From positions 51,163 to 115,162 of the forward strand of contig JAOZIH010000004.1 of assembly GCA_026014545.1 (NCBI GenBank): DNA of 64,000 nucleotides, in the 5' to 3' direction. Source of the stretch: Candidatus Bathyarchaeota archaeon (lineage in GTDB: Archaea; Thermoproteota; Bathyarchaeia; Bathyarchaeales; Bathycorpusculaceae). The notes beneath the pieces are model-generated. The model searched no databases and was not told the origin of the DNA. It saw only the letters and a program-made list of their open reading frames with translations. Positions 63,999 to 64,000 of this stretch are shown piece by piece; the first letter of the stretch is position 1, and each line of letters opens with the position of its first letter. The position numbers were made by a program, and so were the translations under genes.

Positions 63999-64000
63999 TT

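Overview
The window reads as a dense archaeal chromosome segment. Genes are packed, many start with TTG or GTG, Shine-Dalgarno (SD) motifs such as GGAGG/GGTGA are common, and TATA-like boxes sit about 25-45 nt before many starts. Informational and cofactor genes are archaeal: Cdc48/VAT, RtcB plus archease, Pth2, TruD, archaeal NadM, a PriS-like primase, DpsL thioferritin, a zinc-type ferredoxin, geranylgeranyl-reductase-type flavoprotein, and an F420-type FrhB protein beside an MtdB-type methylene-H4MPT dehydrogenase. The mix resembles Bathyarchaeia-like Thermoproteota. That lineage call is inference from gene content; there is no rRNA here.

Layout. 0-5 kb: a MoxR-like AAA ATPase (cut by the window edge) with a VWA partner, then a TrmB-like regulator convergent with a membrane-anchored seven-repeat propeller protein. 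5.5-13.6 kb: a minus-strand type IV pilus-like operon with two near-duplicate pilins, four or five further class III-type secreted proteins, a TadA/FlaI-like ATPase and a TadC/FlaJ-like platform protein. A similar hairpin lies 46-47 nt before two of its starts. 13.8-24 kb: tRNA-Gly, RtcB, an acyltransferase/SGNH hydrolase pair, adenylate kinase, archease, M42 peptidase, an ECF-type membrane protein, MtdB and FrhB. 24.1-31.6 kb: a compact seven-gene lysine operon, dapA-dapB-lysC-asd-lysA-dapF-dapL, giving aspartate to lysine through the LL-diaminopimelate aminotransferase route.

31.8-42.2 kb: m5C methyltransferase, cdc48, a small winged-helix gene, GGR-like reductase, pth2, truD, nadM, a ferric-reductase-like membrane protein, and a two-gene ABC-2 exporter. 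Neither exporter gene has an ATG, GTG or TTG where its protein must begin. 42.5-46.7 kb: two divergent cysteine-rich regulators around paired ATGAC-N4-GTCAT operators, a winged-helix/VIT-like fusion, peroxiredoxin, endonuclease III and a 51-residue protein. 46.8-54.6 kb: a large PQQ-propeller surface protein with a divergent TrmB-like regulator, then a thiol/iron redox island (FTRc-rubredoxin fusion, glutaredoxin, CxxC peroxiredoxin-like protein, Lpd-like reductase, ferredoxin) and the primase-like protein.

55-64 kb: a ribbon-helix-helix protein, pyrF, aconitase, a PerR/DpsL pair, ZIP transporter, Rieske protein, DUF1385 protein, GNAT and site-2-protease-like genes, a cyclophilin-like protein, tRNA-Leu, and tRNA-Thr overlapped by an antitoxin-like gene. 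No CRISPR array, insertion sequence or rRNA was seen. The least expected signals are the non-canonical exporter starts, the paired operators, the pilus hairpins, a 45-bp dispersed repeat in two intergenic regions, and the palindrome wrapped around the TATA box of the antitoxin-like gene.
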